NCBI GenBank assembly: GCA_016802295.1
Contig: JAESIW010000137.1
Coordinates: 6,016,146-6,080,145, forward strand
Reading direction: 5' to 3'
Source of the DNA: Brachionus rotundiformis
Taxonomy: Eukaryota > Rotifera > Eurotatoria > Ploima > Brachionidae
DNA length: 64,000 bases
Each line of letters starts with the position of its first letter. Within the stretch, counting starts at the first letter, position 1. Shown piece by piece: positions 23,393 to 35,300 of this stretch. The position numbers and the translations under genes were made by a program. Under the pieces are notes generated by a model. It searched no databases and had not been told where the DNA came from. It was given only the letters and a program-made list of their open reading frames with translations.

Positions 23393-23604
23393 TACCGTAA
23401 ACCCTTGCAAATAAATGCCCCCTAAGGTCCCCTTTTTAAAAGCTAATCAAAAATAGCTCAGTTCTATCTATGTTGCTTTCTTGTAAAGCATACTTAGATC
23501 TATATAAAATATTTAATTTGAGGAAAATTTTCAATCATCTAAGGGCTTAAATTCTTCAATATAGACACGATTTTGGGGGAACTTATTTGCAAGGGTTTAC
23601 TGTA
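23393..23604. mobile_element. MITE with TA target site (Tc1/mariner-like)
   Basis: 212 bp. The left end TACCGTAAACCCTTGCAAAT and the right end, reverse-complemented, TACAGTAAACCCTTGCAAAT form inverted repeats with a single mismatch over 20 bp. Matching CCCCC/GGGGG runs lie just inside. TA at both borders fits Tc1/mariner/pogo-type insertion. There is no coding capacity, so it is a non-autonomous element. Confidence 0.82.
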
Positions 23605-24152
23605 TTTATTTTTAATGTTTTATTGATTTGTTGGTACATAAACTGATATTTTAAAATTGTAAAAAAGAGCGCGAATTTAAGTATTGACTTTTAAAAAATC
23701 ATTTTTTGAAAAAATGAAAAATTTTAAGCCAAAAATTACATAAAAATCATCTGAAATCAATTATAATCAGCAATCGGAAGATTTCATGAAGAATAAAAAA
23801 AAAGATAGTGAAGAGACAAGAAAAATAAAGAGGCGTTCAAAAAAAAAAAATATATCGAAAAAATATAAAAAAAATAATAAAATATATAAAATATAAATCA
23901 TACAATACAACAGCTCGAATAGAGTGATTTTTACAAAAAGAGATTTTTATAGATTCGGCCACATTCAAAAACTAATTCGATTTTAATTTAATCAATTAAC
24001 TAGAAATACTGCTTCAATTTAAAATTCGTAATAAATAAAACTTTATCTGTAAATTAATTATTGTTTATTATTTTTAATTAATTAAAAATTGCTTTTTTTG
24101 AAATTCATAGCTTTACTTAACTTAAAGCTTCCAAAGTTAAGTCTACCTGTAG

Positions 24153-24392
24153 AAAATCAGCTGTAAAGCGATTCTCGCTCCTTTCGGATTCTTTACTTGG
24201 AATCCGAAAGAAAGTCGTCGAAGCCAGCGACGCTCTCATATGACAAGACTCGGACAAAGATCCGTAGGCCTATGTACCCGCCATACAGCTCTTGTGTAGA
24301 CAACGTGAAAAACTACATGTACATATCATGCATGTCCAGCACCCTCCTCTTTTTTCATCAGGGCTTGGGACCTACGGATCGGACAAGATATG
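24153..24392 (+). other. GC-rich hairpin island, candidate non-coding exon or RNA
   Basis: About 240 bp of much higher GC than its surroundings, bracketed by an AG acceptor (CTACCTGTAG) and a strong GTGAGT donor at 24393. It contains a perfect 11-bp hairpin (CTTTCGGATTC at 24181-24191, complement at 24200-24210, 8-nt loop). It also has a 10-bp inverted repeat GATCCGTAGG (24259-24268) with CCTACGGATC (24371-24380) that could close the whole 3' part. One 68-codon frame exists but resembles nothing I know. It could be a 5' leader exon of the Snail gene, whose ATG at 25971 is preceded by an acceptor at 25957-25958. Otherwise it could be an independent structured RNA or an unknown repeat. Confidence 0.4.
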
Positions 24393-25970
24393 GTGAGTGC
24401 TAGTCTGTTTTTTAAAAATCACATCCTTTTTATACACCTTTGGTGTTCATGTGTAACTGATTAAACCAATTTATTAATTTAATAAACTAATTTAGTTATT
24501 TTATTTAAATTTTGTTTAAAATATTTAAATAAATTTATTTTAAAATGAAACAACAAGAATTAAAATTTGCTGAATTTCTCCAGTTAAAATCTCAAAAATC
24601 ATCACTGAATCATTAAAGCCTGTTCTAACAAGTTAGAACGATTCTATTTAATTTATTAATAAAAATAATTTTTTAATTTTTGTTTAATTAAAATAATTTT
24701 CTAATTTAACGTATTGACTTTTTTTTTTAAATAGAAAAAAATAGCTAAAAATTTTAAACAGATATTTCTAGAATTCAATAATTTTTAAGATAATTCTTAT
24801 GTATTTTAAAAAATTTAAAAAAAAATTAAGGAATAAAAAAATATACAAAAATAACTCTTTTTGTTGTTGCTTGTTTTTTTAAAGGAAAAAAATAATTTCA
24901 ATATTTTATAAAATATTCTAATCAAATAACAGAAAATTAAGCAAAGCATTTTTCTTTTGTCACGTTTGACCAGTCTCATTTTTTTACCAGAATAGATGAA
25001 AAAATTATTTTCCTAATAGCTATTGGGGATATTAACAATTACATCTGAATGAGAAAAATACACATTTTGCTCTCTTTTGATAAATCCTGTTTAAAGGCTA
25101 TTCTACTCAAGTACTTATTCAAGGCTATTTAGCTTGGTGATTAGACAATGATTCAAGTGGTCTTATTTAGCTAATACGCCGGACACTAAGCAAACATCAT
25201 CAAAAAGATCAAAATATTGGTAAATAAAACAGCTCTGTGCCATTACAATACATAACCCCGAGTGCGCTGGATACTAGTCCAACATATGTGACTGTGTTCA
25301 TAATTGAAACCAAGTGAATCTTAAAACAACAGATAAGAACTGGATGCAAATCAATTAATATATCACTATAGATTAAAATAACATGATTACAAATCTATCA
25401 ATTTGAGCAATTTACAAATCGATTTGAATTTAAGTTTTTGGCGTTTGCTTTAAATTTCCACTTTATTAAACATCAAAGGTTTTTCCAAAGCAGAGTTAAA
25501 GACTTACCTTATGTTTTTGCTAGCAGATAAATTTAAATTAGTATTTAAAGCTGAAGGCAGTCTGTTTGGAATGAATAGGCAGCTTAGCTATTATCAGACT
25601 AGTGCGGTTTACACACACATTGAGTAATAATAAATGCCAAAGGCTATGTCAAGCGGATTAACAATCATTTTGGAATCTTTTCTATAAACAAACTTACACA
25701 AGCGTCCCTAACAGACTTGTGTCGTACTCAAGTGGACATTCAAAAGTATTTCTTCCGAATTCGTTGATTACAAAATAAGCCTGCAACCAGAATTTCAAGT
25801 GGCCAGTTTTGAGACGAGACTATTTTCTGTAGAGATAATTACTTTAACAATTTGATTTATACTCTTTTATTTCATTGGCCATTAATTAAGTTAATTAAAA
25901 TATAATCTTATTGGATATAAAGATTCTATAAACAGTTTGTTTTATATTTTATTTGTAGAATAAAATAAAA

Positions 25971-26684
25971 ATGAGTAGTTTTAACTCAAATTTTGCTCAT
26001 ACCTTTCAATTGTTCCGTAGTTTGATAAGCCAAAGTGCTCAAATGCGCCAAGCGGAGCCCAAGGAGACCAAAAATTCTTTTCACATAAACAAAATTTTGC
26101 CAGAATTGTTCGAAGAGTCGGAGCAGCAGCCGACTGAAAAACACGACTATTTGCAAAATTTGTATTACATATCCAAAAATTTGCACGCACCAGGCATTGG
26201 CGAAAGCAATATATTGGACACGTCTAGCTCGTCCAGTGCTTCATCTGAACAAACCAAGAGCGAAAACATGGAAACGAGTTCGGATGCGGTCTATAAGTGC
26301 AAAAATTGTGGCAAATGTTATTTGACCTCAAGTGCCTTAAAAATGCACGTAAAAACGCACACACTACCATGTAAATGCAAGATATGCGGAAAGTCGTTCT
26401 CGAGGCCGTGGTTGTTACAGGGTCATTATAGGACACATACTGGAGAGAAGCCGTTCAAATGCGAAATATGCTCGAGAGCATTCGCGGACAGATCCAACTT
26501 AAGGGCCCATATGCAAACCCATAGTTATATTAAAAAGTATCACTGCAATTTTTGTGAGCGCACTTTCTCAAGAATGTCTTTGTTGAATAGACACTATGAA
26601 AATTCAAGCTGTAGTCTACCATATTCAGCCTCACTAGCTACTAGTTCTGCTTCAACCTCTTCTTCATCGTCCTCTAAATATTAA
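25971..26684 (+). CDS. Snail-family C2H2 zinc-finger transcription factor
   Basis: Snail-superfamily proteins are E-box-binding repressors acting in mesoderm and neural fate and epithelial-mesenchymal transition. This 237-aa protein has four C2H2 fingers at about residues 108-220: YKCKNCGKCYLTSSALKMH, CKICGKSFSRPWLLQGHYRT, the HTGEKPF linker with CEICSRAFADRSNLRAHMQT, and YHCNFCERTFSRMSLLNRH with a final ENSSC. The SRPWLLQGH, FADRSNLRAH and TFSRMSLL strings are diagnostic of Snail/Scratch. The C-terminus is a serine run. No SNAG repressor motif (MPRSFLV type) is at the N-terminus (MSSFNSNFAHTFQLF), which is unusual. An acceptor (TTTATTTGTAG) lies 12 bases before the ATG, so a leader exon, cis- or trans-spliced, is likely, and a SNAG-coding upstream exon cannot be excluded. 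Snail versus Scratch is not resolved. Confidence 0.9.
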   Translation: MSSFNSNFAHTFQLFRSLISQSAQMRQAEPKETKNSFHINKILPELFEESEQQPTEKHDYLQNLYYISKNLHAPGIGESNILDTSSSSSASSEQTKSENMETSSDAVYKCKNCGKCYLTSSALKMHVKTHTLPCKCKICGKSFSRPWLLQGHYRTHTGEKPFKCEICSRAFADRSNLRAHMQTHSYIKKYHCNFCERTFSRMSLLNRHYENSSCSLPYSASLATSSASTSSSSSSKY

Positions 26685-28534
26685 ATTATAATTTAACTAT
26701 CAAAAAAAATTATGTATTTAAACTTTTTGTAAAAATTTCTAATAAAAATATTAGATTTTCGTTTTCAAGAATTTTTTTAAATAAAATTTTGATTTATTTT
26801 GCTTTTTGTCTGCTTGTAAAATTGAATTATTATTTAAAATAGGTAATATCAGATGCCTAAAGGATTTCATATCATATTTTATTTTAATTCATTAATTTAC
26901 TGGTACTTCTGACAATTATTGAAAGTATTGTTTTAAAACTTTCTCATATTTGCTTTGAATCATATAGTTTTTTTATCCTATTTTTACGCTAAAAACGCTA
27001 TGGTAAAAAGAAGGATTGAGATCCATTCTGAGTGTTCTGAGGATTTTATCAAAAGGTATAAATAAATAAAAAATTAAATTATATTATCTCTTCCAGTGAA
27101 GAGCTCTGTTTGGTGAACACGTCCTTTAATTCTAAGCAAATAATCAAGCAACCACAATTTTTTATTCCTTATACATATGCTCAGTAGTTGTGAATTTTTT
27201 CTTATTTCTTTTGTTTAGTTCATCATTTGACACAATCTTAGATCAGTGAATCGAATCTCAACATTCATTTGGGTACATCAATGTTGTATTTAAGAAATTT
27301 TTATACAACTTAAGTTTTGTTTTCTTAATCTAGTTGGTTAGCTTCCATACTGGTTATAACAAAGGCACATTTTGTTTTTGAAAGTCTGTTTTTAATATCT
27401 CTTTGTTCGATGTATCTAATTTGGTGTCTAGGTGCATGACTTATTTTTTGAATCCATTAATTTTGAGTCCCGTTGGTTTAGCGTTGTTCGCTAGGTCTTT
27501 CGATTTCATATCCATAAATGTTTCGTCATGATAAGTCCAACCAGAATTAGAAATAGTATTGAAGAGATAACACATCCTTAGCTGACTCCTTTACATCTTA
27601 AAAGTATCCAGATGGTCTTTTGTCTAGAATAATCCATCATTGTAATTACCGAGAAGAATTTTATCAAGTAAGTTATCTTCTGACCGATACAACTCACATA
27701 TTTTTATGTGTATGTTGTCAAAGGCCTTCTTAAAGTCATTTAGGAACTATAAACTTTTAGTTTCCAGACTTATTTCTATGATGCTCTAAAGTGCACTACC
27801 TGAAAGCATAGTGCCTTACTTGCCATTGGTATTGTAATTCCACACCAATTGCCAAATCACTTTTTCACCTTTCTTCTTTTATTAAATTAGTTTAGAGGAC
27901 CGCAAATATGGAAAGTCATCGGGCCAAAATTTCTTTCAGCTGTGAAGATATTCATTTTAGCCTGCAAAAATGGTCTCTCCTTATTAATACCACTAAGAAT
28001 AATTTTATAATCACTAGGTTGAACTTGCAGTAACATGGAAATTTTGTAAAATTTACAATAATTTATGAAATTAAAACAAATAGAAAATTAATATTTAGGA
28101 AATTTTAACATTACCGATTTTTTACAAAACATTTCAGCTTTCACATAACGTTTTAATTAATAGATTAGCTAAAAATTAATCATAATTTGAAAAATTGTTA
28201 TGATTTAATTGACAGTATTTTTTATCTTTTCAATCAAACCAAAAAAAAATGTAAGTTCTTTACACAAAATTATAAAAATAAAATTTCTTTGTGAATGATA
28301 TTGATAAATTTTATTAATTTTAAAATGATAAATAAAAATAATTAAATTATATTAAAAATTTATTTTGAAATTAAAAAAAAATATTAAAATCTTGACAAAT
28401 TTTGACAACAAATCAATTTAAGCTTTTTGAACAAAAACGTCATGGAAGCAAAAAATTTTACATTTTTTACATAAACTAAAAACTATCTATATAAAATCAA
28501 TAATATGAATACAAAAATAAAAAAAAAACTATAA
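26685..28534. other. Intergenic spacer with a decayed LINE
   Basis: Convergent spacer between the Snail gene and the ABC transporter. The middle part (27075-27765) is a decayed reverse transcriptase; the rest is AT-rich with nothing recognised. Confidence 0.5.
27075..27765 (-). mobile_element. Decayed LINE reverse-transcriptase fragment
   Basis: On the minus strand, broken frames read LNDFKKAFDNIHIKI (the RT 'DF.KAFD.V.H' motif), then DMKSKDLANNAKPTGLKING (the 'DL...A...GLKIN..KT' thumb-side motif). Near 27110 comes a tail resembling LRWLDY..R.K..V..TEL.., parallel to the fragment at 4188-4570. Many stops and shifts show a dead copy. The family is probably the same as, or close to, the 4.2-kb remnant. 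Confidence 0.65.
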
Positions 28535-31313
28535 TTAAATATCAGAATGAAGTTGTTTATGAACAAGCTGAGCATAAAGACCATTTTGCTTTAATAAGTC
28601 AACGTGAGTTCCTTGTTCCACTATTTGACCATGATCTAGAACCAATATTTTATCTGCTTTTTCTATAGTTGTTAATCTATGAGCTACAATAACAACTGTG
28701 TGACCCTTTAGATTTTCGTGAATAGCTTGCTGTACTAAATACTCAGACTCGGCATCCAAAGCTGAAGTAGCTTCGTCCAAAAGCAAAATTCTCGGGTTGC
28801 GAATCAGGGCCCTAGCAATTGCTAGTCTTTGCTTTTGACCTCCTGACAGCTGTGCACCACGTTCACCACATTCGGTCTCGTATTGGAGGGGCTGTTGAAC
28901 TATAAAATTGTGAGCATTTGCCAACATAGCAGCTCTTTGTATCTGTTCAAATTCGCATTCTTCTTCATCCAAACCATAGGCTATATTCTCACCAATTTTT
29001 TTCGCATACAAAACTGGTTCTTGACCAACTAAAGCTACTGCTCTATGAATATATTTGTGATTATACTCAGATATTGATACATCATCGATCAAAACATCGC
29101 CTCTTTCTGGTCGGTAAAAACGCTCCAATAGTGCTATGCACGACGATTTGCCAGAACCAGATGGTCCCACTAAAGCCACTATTTCTCCTGGCTTAACTTT
29201 AAAAGATATGTCCTTTAGCACTTGAGCATCAGGTCTATTTGGATAAGTGAATGATACATTTTTGAATTCGATAGCTCCCTCAAGTTTCATGGGCTCATAG
29301 TTGCGCAATTGTAAATTAGGCTTGATGTCCAAGTATTCGAATATTTTTTCAGATGCTCCAGCTGCGTTCATTAATCCAGTATAAACGCTGGTCAAGCCTT
29401 CGAGACATGAGCCAAGAGTAAGTTGATAGATCACAAATGAGATAAAATCACCACTTGATATTTGGTTTGTGGAAACTAGATGAGCACCATACGAAAGCAT
29501 TGAAACAGTCATTGACAATTCGGCTATCTTGACTGCCCAGTCGTATGATGTAAACATGAGCGCTTGGCGTATTTTAAGCTTTAGCATGTCTTTTAATTTA
29601 AAGGAATAACTGGAGAACTCCCCGTCTTCATTTGCGAAGCTGCGGACAGTTCTTATAGTTGACAAAGCTTGTTCAGCCACATCATTTGAGTCAGCCATGC
29701 ATTTTTGGACCCGACTTGACAGACGTCTGTAGTAATCACCATAAAATTTTCCCACTGAAAATACAATTGGAGCTCCGATTAGACACGTGAGTGATAATTG
29801 CCAACTAAGCTTCAAAATAAAAGCTAAAGTTCCAATTGTTTTTACCAAGTTCCATAAGAATCCGTTCAAATTTTGGGATATTAGATCACTCATTGTGGTT
29901 GTGTCAGATGTTAACCTAGATAACATATCGCCTGTTTTGACTTTGTCAAAAAAGCCAATATCTTGATCAATTAAAGAACGAAAAACTAATTTCCTTAAGC
30001 GTACATTTAGTCTTGCTACCGCGATAGACAAAAAACATGTACGTATGCCACCAAACATTCCACTGGCAAAGTTAGCTGCGATGAAAAGAATAGCATTTTT
30101 TTTAAATGTATCAAAATTTTTTTGAACCGTTATGGTGTCTAGTACTTGTCCAGTGTAATATGGAACAAACGCTTCACCTAAATTAAAAATAAATTTTAAA
30201 CTTATTAAAATTTAAAAGTTTTATAAAGACTTTTTTAGGATTTCTTAAATTATGTTTTAAAAAATATTATTCTTAATTTTGATTAATTTTGATTAATGAA
30301 TTTTTAAAGAACAAATGATATTAATTGATCAAAAAGAATTATTACAATTCATCTGATTCAGATATATTAATAATTGCTAATGTTTGTCGAATAATTTCGC
30401 ATTCTAATTAGATTCTTTTTAAAAAAATACATACTGATTATTAATTTGATGAAAACATTATCCTCTTAATAAACTTAAATCTTTTTTTAAATTATTTAAT
30501 TATATTAATTTAATTTTTAACTTAAAACCTTAGCCAATGAACATAAAAGAGAGATAAATGCTATGAAGAAAAAATATTATTAGTAAAAAGCTACTTACAA
30601 ACAGCTCCTGTTAACAGAAAAAAGGAAGCAATTAAGATTAGATGTAAATCAGATTTTGAATATTTAAAAAGTCTAAATAAAGATGAACGCTTTTTGTTTG
30701 CTTCATTAAGCGTTTCAATCAAAATATCGTCTTCTTGCGGATTGTCGCCAGGATCTCCACCATCCACATTTGTCTTTTGGTAACTATCAGTCTGCTTGGG
30801 TTTGACTAATGCAAACATGTAGACAATTATGAAGAATGAAAATCCGGCAAATATGTTCCATAGACACATAAGCATGTGATTTTTGTCTCGGTCAGATCTT
30901 TGATCAGCATAAAAAAGCATTTTAATCATAGCAAACGAGTACATTAGGAGACAAAAAAATGCACCAATGTATCGCTGATGAACAAATTTAATAAAGCTGT
31001 GTGCTTTTTGGTGCTGAATTATTGTCCAAAAGACTACCATTGTCAGAAATATGTCGCGTAGAAGGGAAACTATCCACAGATCGATCAATGATGTTGCGAA
31101 AACATACTTGCCTGGATGTTCTTCAGATAACCATAAGCCTTGTTTGAATGATTTGGTCACATAAAATGCGTTTAATAGCAAATCGATTGGTATGAATGCC
31201 AAACTTAGTGTTACACACATAAACTTTTTGGTATTTGTGCACATCGGACTGGAATTATGATTACTGGATGCTACTCTGTTAAATGATTTTAAACTTAAGG
31301 TTTCTATATCCAT
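28535..31313 (-). CDS. ABCB9: ABCB9/TAP-like half ABC transporter
   Basis: Half-size ABC exporter; ABCB9 (TAPL) is a lysosomal peptide pump. Exon 1 (31313-30599) encodes an N-terminal extra membrane domain of about four helices (TMD0-like, residues 1-238). Exon 2 (30177-28535) follows a 421-bp intron and completes a Cys codon. It encodes the core: a six-helix ABC membrane domain starting EAFVPYYTGQVLDTI, then the nucleotide-binding domain with Walker A GPSGSGKSS, Q-loop VGQEPVLY, signature LSGGQKQRLAIARAL, Walker B ILLLDEATSALD and switch His IVAHRL. The total is 785 aa, close to human ABCB9 (766). 'GEAFVPYYTGQVLD' and 'FTYPNRPDAQVLKDISF' fit the TAP/TAPL branch. All catalytic residues are present. 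Lysosomal location is inferred from the TMD0. Confidence 0.9.
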
Positions 31314-34300
31314 TTTAATTTAAAAAAAAAAAATTAAATGCTAATGAATTTAAAAATAAATTTTTACTGAAACTATGACGATAAAAAAAACAACTCAGGT
31401 AGGAAAGTAAATTTTGGCTTAGATAATTTTATCACTAATTTTATTGATTTTTGGTACAGAAATAATTTATTTTATGGAAAAACGAAACTAATAAAATAAC
31501 ATAGAATTAGGAATTTTAAAAATTTTTATGCAATCATAATTAGTTATTTCAAAACTATCTTTATATTCGCAAAGCCTAGATGTTTTTTATTTTTTTTAGA
31601 ATGGAATAAAATAACTTCAAAATTCATTATTCATTGTGTGCATACCAAAATAAATTGAATTTTGTTTTAATTAAAAATTGAGTATCTTATGCTGTGACTA
31701 TCATATTTCTTGATAGCCTCAAACCGTGTATTAATTAAAAAAATGCGGCTATCAACACAATGATTGCTTATTTATAAATCTATATCAACAAACGCCTGCC
31801 TCATAAATGATATAAAATAATAAGATTATTTCTATTAATCATTATCATCTCTTATCAGTTCTCCAAAAAATTTCAAAATTTATTTCTTGATGATTCAGGA
31901 GGACTGAATTATCAAAGAATAAAAAGTGTATCTTTTAAATAACATACTTAAATTTGACTAATTAGTTTAAAGCTATTCTTGATCAACCTGGCAAAGCTTT
32001 AATTTAAAGGTAAATATTTGTATTTGAGAAGAATGGGAAAAATTTTAATTTTAATTCAAATTCAAAATTTAGCTATAAAATTAAATTTTAAAAGCTTGTA
32101 ATTAAAATGTTTAGCATATCTTGGTTTATAAAGAAATAAAAAAATTAACAATATTCCAACAATAATCTTTAATGTTATCTATTTTCTAATTGAAGAAAAA
32201 TGACAAGGTAAATGATCGAATTACTTGATTTTTATTTTTAATATTGCAAAAATTAATTAATGAATCCACTAACTTCTATCAAAAATTTTTACATTGAAAG
32301 AATAATTTTGATTAAAAAATTAAAATAACTTTTTTTAAAAGACGAGCTTCGTAAATGTAACTAAATTATTCAAAAAAAATACCAACAATAATATTTCAAA
32401 TTGAATTAGATTTAAAAAAACTCTTTTTCATTATTTTTGAAAATAATTAATTTGGACTCAATTTTGATAGATGAATAAAATCTAAAAACATTTTGTTTAA
32501 ATTAAGTTCATTTTTTAACATGAAGTTTAAAAATAATATTAATTGATTATTTGATTTTATCTTTGATATGATCTTATAATTGATAAAGTTTATTAAAACG
32601 AAAAAATTGGCAAAGTGGTGATTGATAATAGTTTTAGAAAATAAACTTTTTAAAAAGCTGATTTGAGTCGATTCATAAAAAAATTAATAATCAAAAAAAA
32701 TTTTATCTGAATATCTTATGTTGTTTAATTGGATCTAATGCGAGCAACATGTTGAGATTTTTTAAGAGAAATCGAGTTTCTCTCGAAACTCTTACCATTT
32801 TATTCAGATAAAAGAAAATAATTTTAAAAAATGATTACTTGATTTATTGCTAAAGAGAATTAAAAATTGGATGAATATCAATGAAAGAAATCTGGTAATT
32901 TAAGCTATATTGTTCATTTCAAATATTGATTTGAAAAAATTTAAACTTTTTAAAACTTTAATGTTTATTCGATATTCTAAAACTTAAGCAAAAATAAGCG
33001 TATTTGAAATTGAAAATTGGATTATCAATAAATTTGATGATGATACGAATCCTCGAGGAATTATTTACTTATAAAAACTTCAAAAATCTCACTGTAACCT
33101 AAAGCTAGTTTTATTTCTCCTCAAAGATAATGCTTTATGCATACAAGGTATATAACCATATAATTAGAATCCTTCTGATGATCATCCTTTCCGCTCAACC
33201 TGTCTGAAAGATATATAATGAATGCTGAGGAATGATGATTTTTTATTTCGAGGATTGAAAGTTTTCAGCCTATTTTATACATTTTTTTGGTAAATTTTAA
33301 TTAATATATTGGAGAAAAAAGATTCCATGTAATTTTAAAATTTAACCTTCACTTAAAAAGTATTATGTTAAGTATCATAATATATATTTAAATTATGTAT
33401 TTTTTTTAAATAAATTTTATATTGATATTTAAGAAATTATATACTTTTTAAATTATTTTTAAAAATTAATCTTTCTTTTAGTTTGAGTCTCACTTAAGTT
33501 TTAAAAAAGGACAAATCTCAAAAGAAGACAAAAAAACTGAAAAATTTAAAGGATATTAATAAAAAAGCATAATTTTTAATTATAAAGATAATTTAATAAA
33601 AGACAAAAGTAGCTTAACATCACTTATGTCTAATGGTAGAATTAAGATCTAAAATAAAAAATTAAGCATTCTTTTAAGATTAATATTTTAAAAAAATTGA
33701 AATTAAATCGTTTCAGAGATTAGTTGATTGTCAAAAATTAAACAAAAACGAAAAATAAACAATTGAAAGTAAATCAATTTTAGAATCTAAATTTTTAATT
33801 GAATTTTTTAAAATTTTCTTTTATCTTCATATTAATATTATTTTAAAAATTTTAATAATTAGTATTCTAAATCTTAATTTTCGATTAAGTTAATGTAAAT
33901 AAATATTTGTTTCTTTTATTTTTGAAATATATTCAGAATTAGATTAAAAACACTCGGCTTATATTATATGACAAAACAAATACGATAAACTTGTTTTAAA
34001 ATTTGTTTTCTTATTCAAATATTGCAAGATGCCGCAAATTTTTTCAACCAGGTAATAAGTTGGTTAATTTAAAAGATCAATTTGCAAATTTATAAAATAA
34101 TGAGTATATTAATCTTTGTAATAATACAAATAAGTAAAAGTTTTGATGGTTGTTAAAGCTTAAATTAATTAATTAAAAAGCAAGACGTTTTTTGATCAAA
34201 TTAAATTTTTTTTTTTTTAATATAAATAAAGTTTTACAAACAAAATATCAAAATAAACTATTTATTTATATTTTTAAAGAAAAAATTATGAAACAAATAT

Positions 34301-35300
34301 CAAGTTTAAATATTAAATTGTTTTTGAAAAGAAGTTTTATTTTTAAAAAATAGTTCCAATCTTGATTAATAATTATGTCATTCACAAATTTTGAATTCAA
34401 CTTGGCTTGAAAAAAAATTTGTTTTTTCGATTTAAAATTTTTCTCTGTTGGTTTGAACCTGTTTTAATTAAATTTTCTCTTCCCATCTAGCTAAATATAT
34501 GTTTTAATATTTTTAAAAAATATAGTCAACTCATTAAGTGCCAAGAATAAATAAAGCACTAGATTAAAAAAAGTATATGTATGTTTTTAGATTTTGCAGA
34601 TAGACAAAAATATTTAAGATTAAATTTATTGATTTTATTTTTTCATTAATGAAACCCAAAAATAATAATTTTTTTGTATTTTGATTATTTAGATACTAAA
34701 ACCTTAACTAAATGTTTTTTTAATCAGTTATATAATATCTTTTGAATTTAAAAAATATCACGATAAAAAAAATAAAATCTTGTATAATACAAATTTGTTT
34801 AGGCATAAATTTATTACAAAGTTTATTAAAAAATTATTTATATAATTTGATCTAGATATATCATAATGATAAAATGAGCCACTAAAGCCAAATATCCGAT
34901 TTAAATGTAATTACTTCCCATAAATTCCCATAATTGTCACTTTGATTTTAACGCACTTAAAAAAAACTATTTTGATTGATTTGAATATTTTAGCCATTAA
35001 TTTTGGACATTAAGAATCCGAACTCTAGTCGGTTAATTTATTCACTTAGATAGTTGGTCATTCAAAAAAGATTAATGGCTAAATTGTCAAAAATTTAAAT
35101 ATTATACTAATCTAAATAAATTTTAATCTTTCCTCCGGGTCCTTTAGGGTTTTGGTAAAGAAAAAAACTTGGTATTTTGAAAATTTCAATTTTAATTGCA
35201 TAATAGCACAAGAACTAGATAAATTTTTCTAATTAAAATTTCCTCTAACATCAAATATATAAATGTGTCGATTTTTGAATTTTAGAAACTTAGTCTGAAA
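31314..35300. other. Large gene-free AT-rich spacer
   Basis: Four kilobases between the divergent ABCB9 and CLIC genes with no coding-like frame. One segment at 33048-33256 is slightly GC-richer and bounded by inverted AATCCTCGA / TCGAGGATT, perhaps an old MITE. Nothing else is recognised. Confidence 0.5.

Larger units (their letters stand above)
22470..25970. other. Long spacer upstream of the Snail gene
   Basis: 3.5 kb without a clear gene. It holds a mariner-like MITE (23393-23604) and a GC-rich hairpin island (about 24110-24420). A moderately GC-richer stretch at 25100-25850 has no coding frame and may be the upstream regulatory or leader region of the Snail gene. Confidence 0.5.

Noticed and set aside
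24197..24403. 68-codon frame as a protein gene
   Set aside because: Low similarity to anything recognised, no good context, and the stretch is better explained as a structured or leader element.
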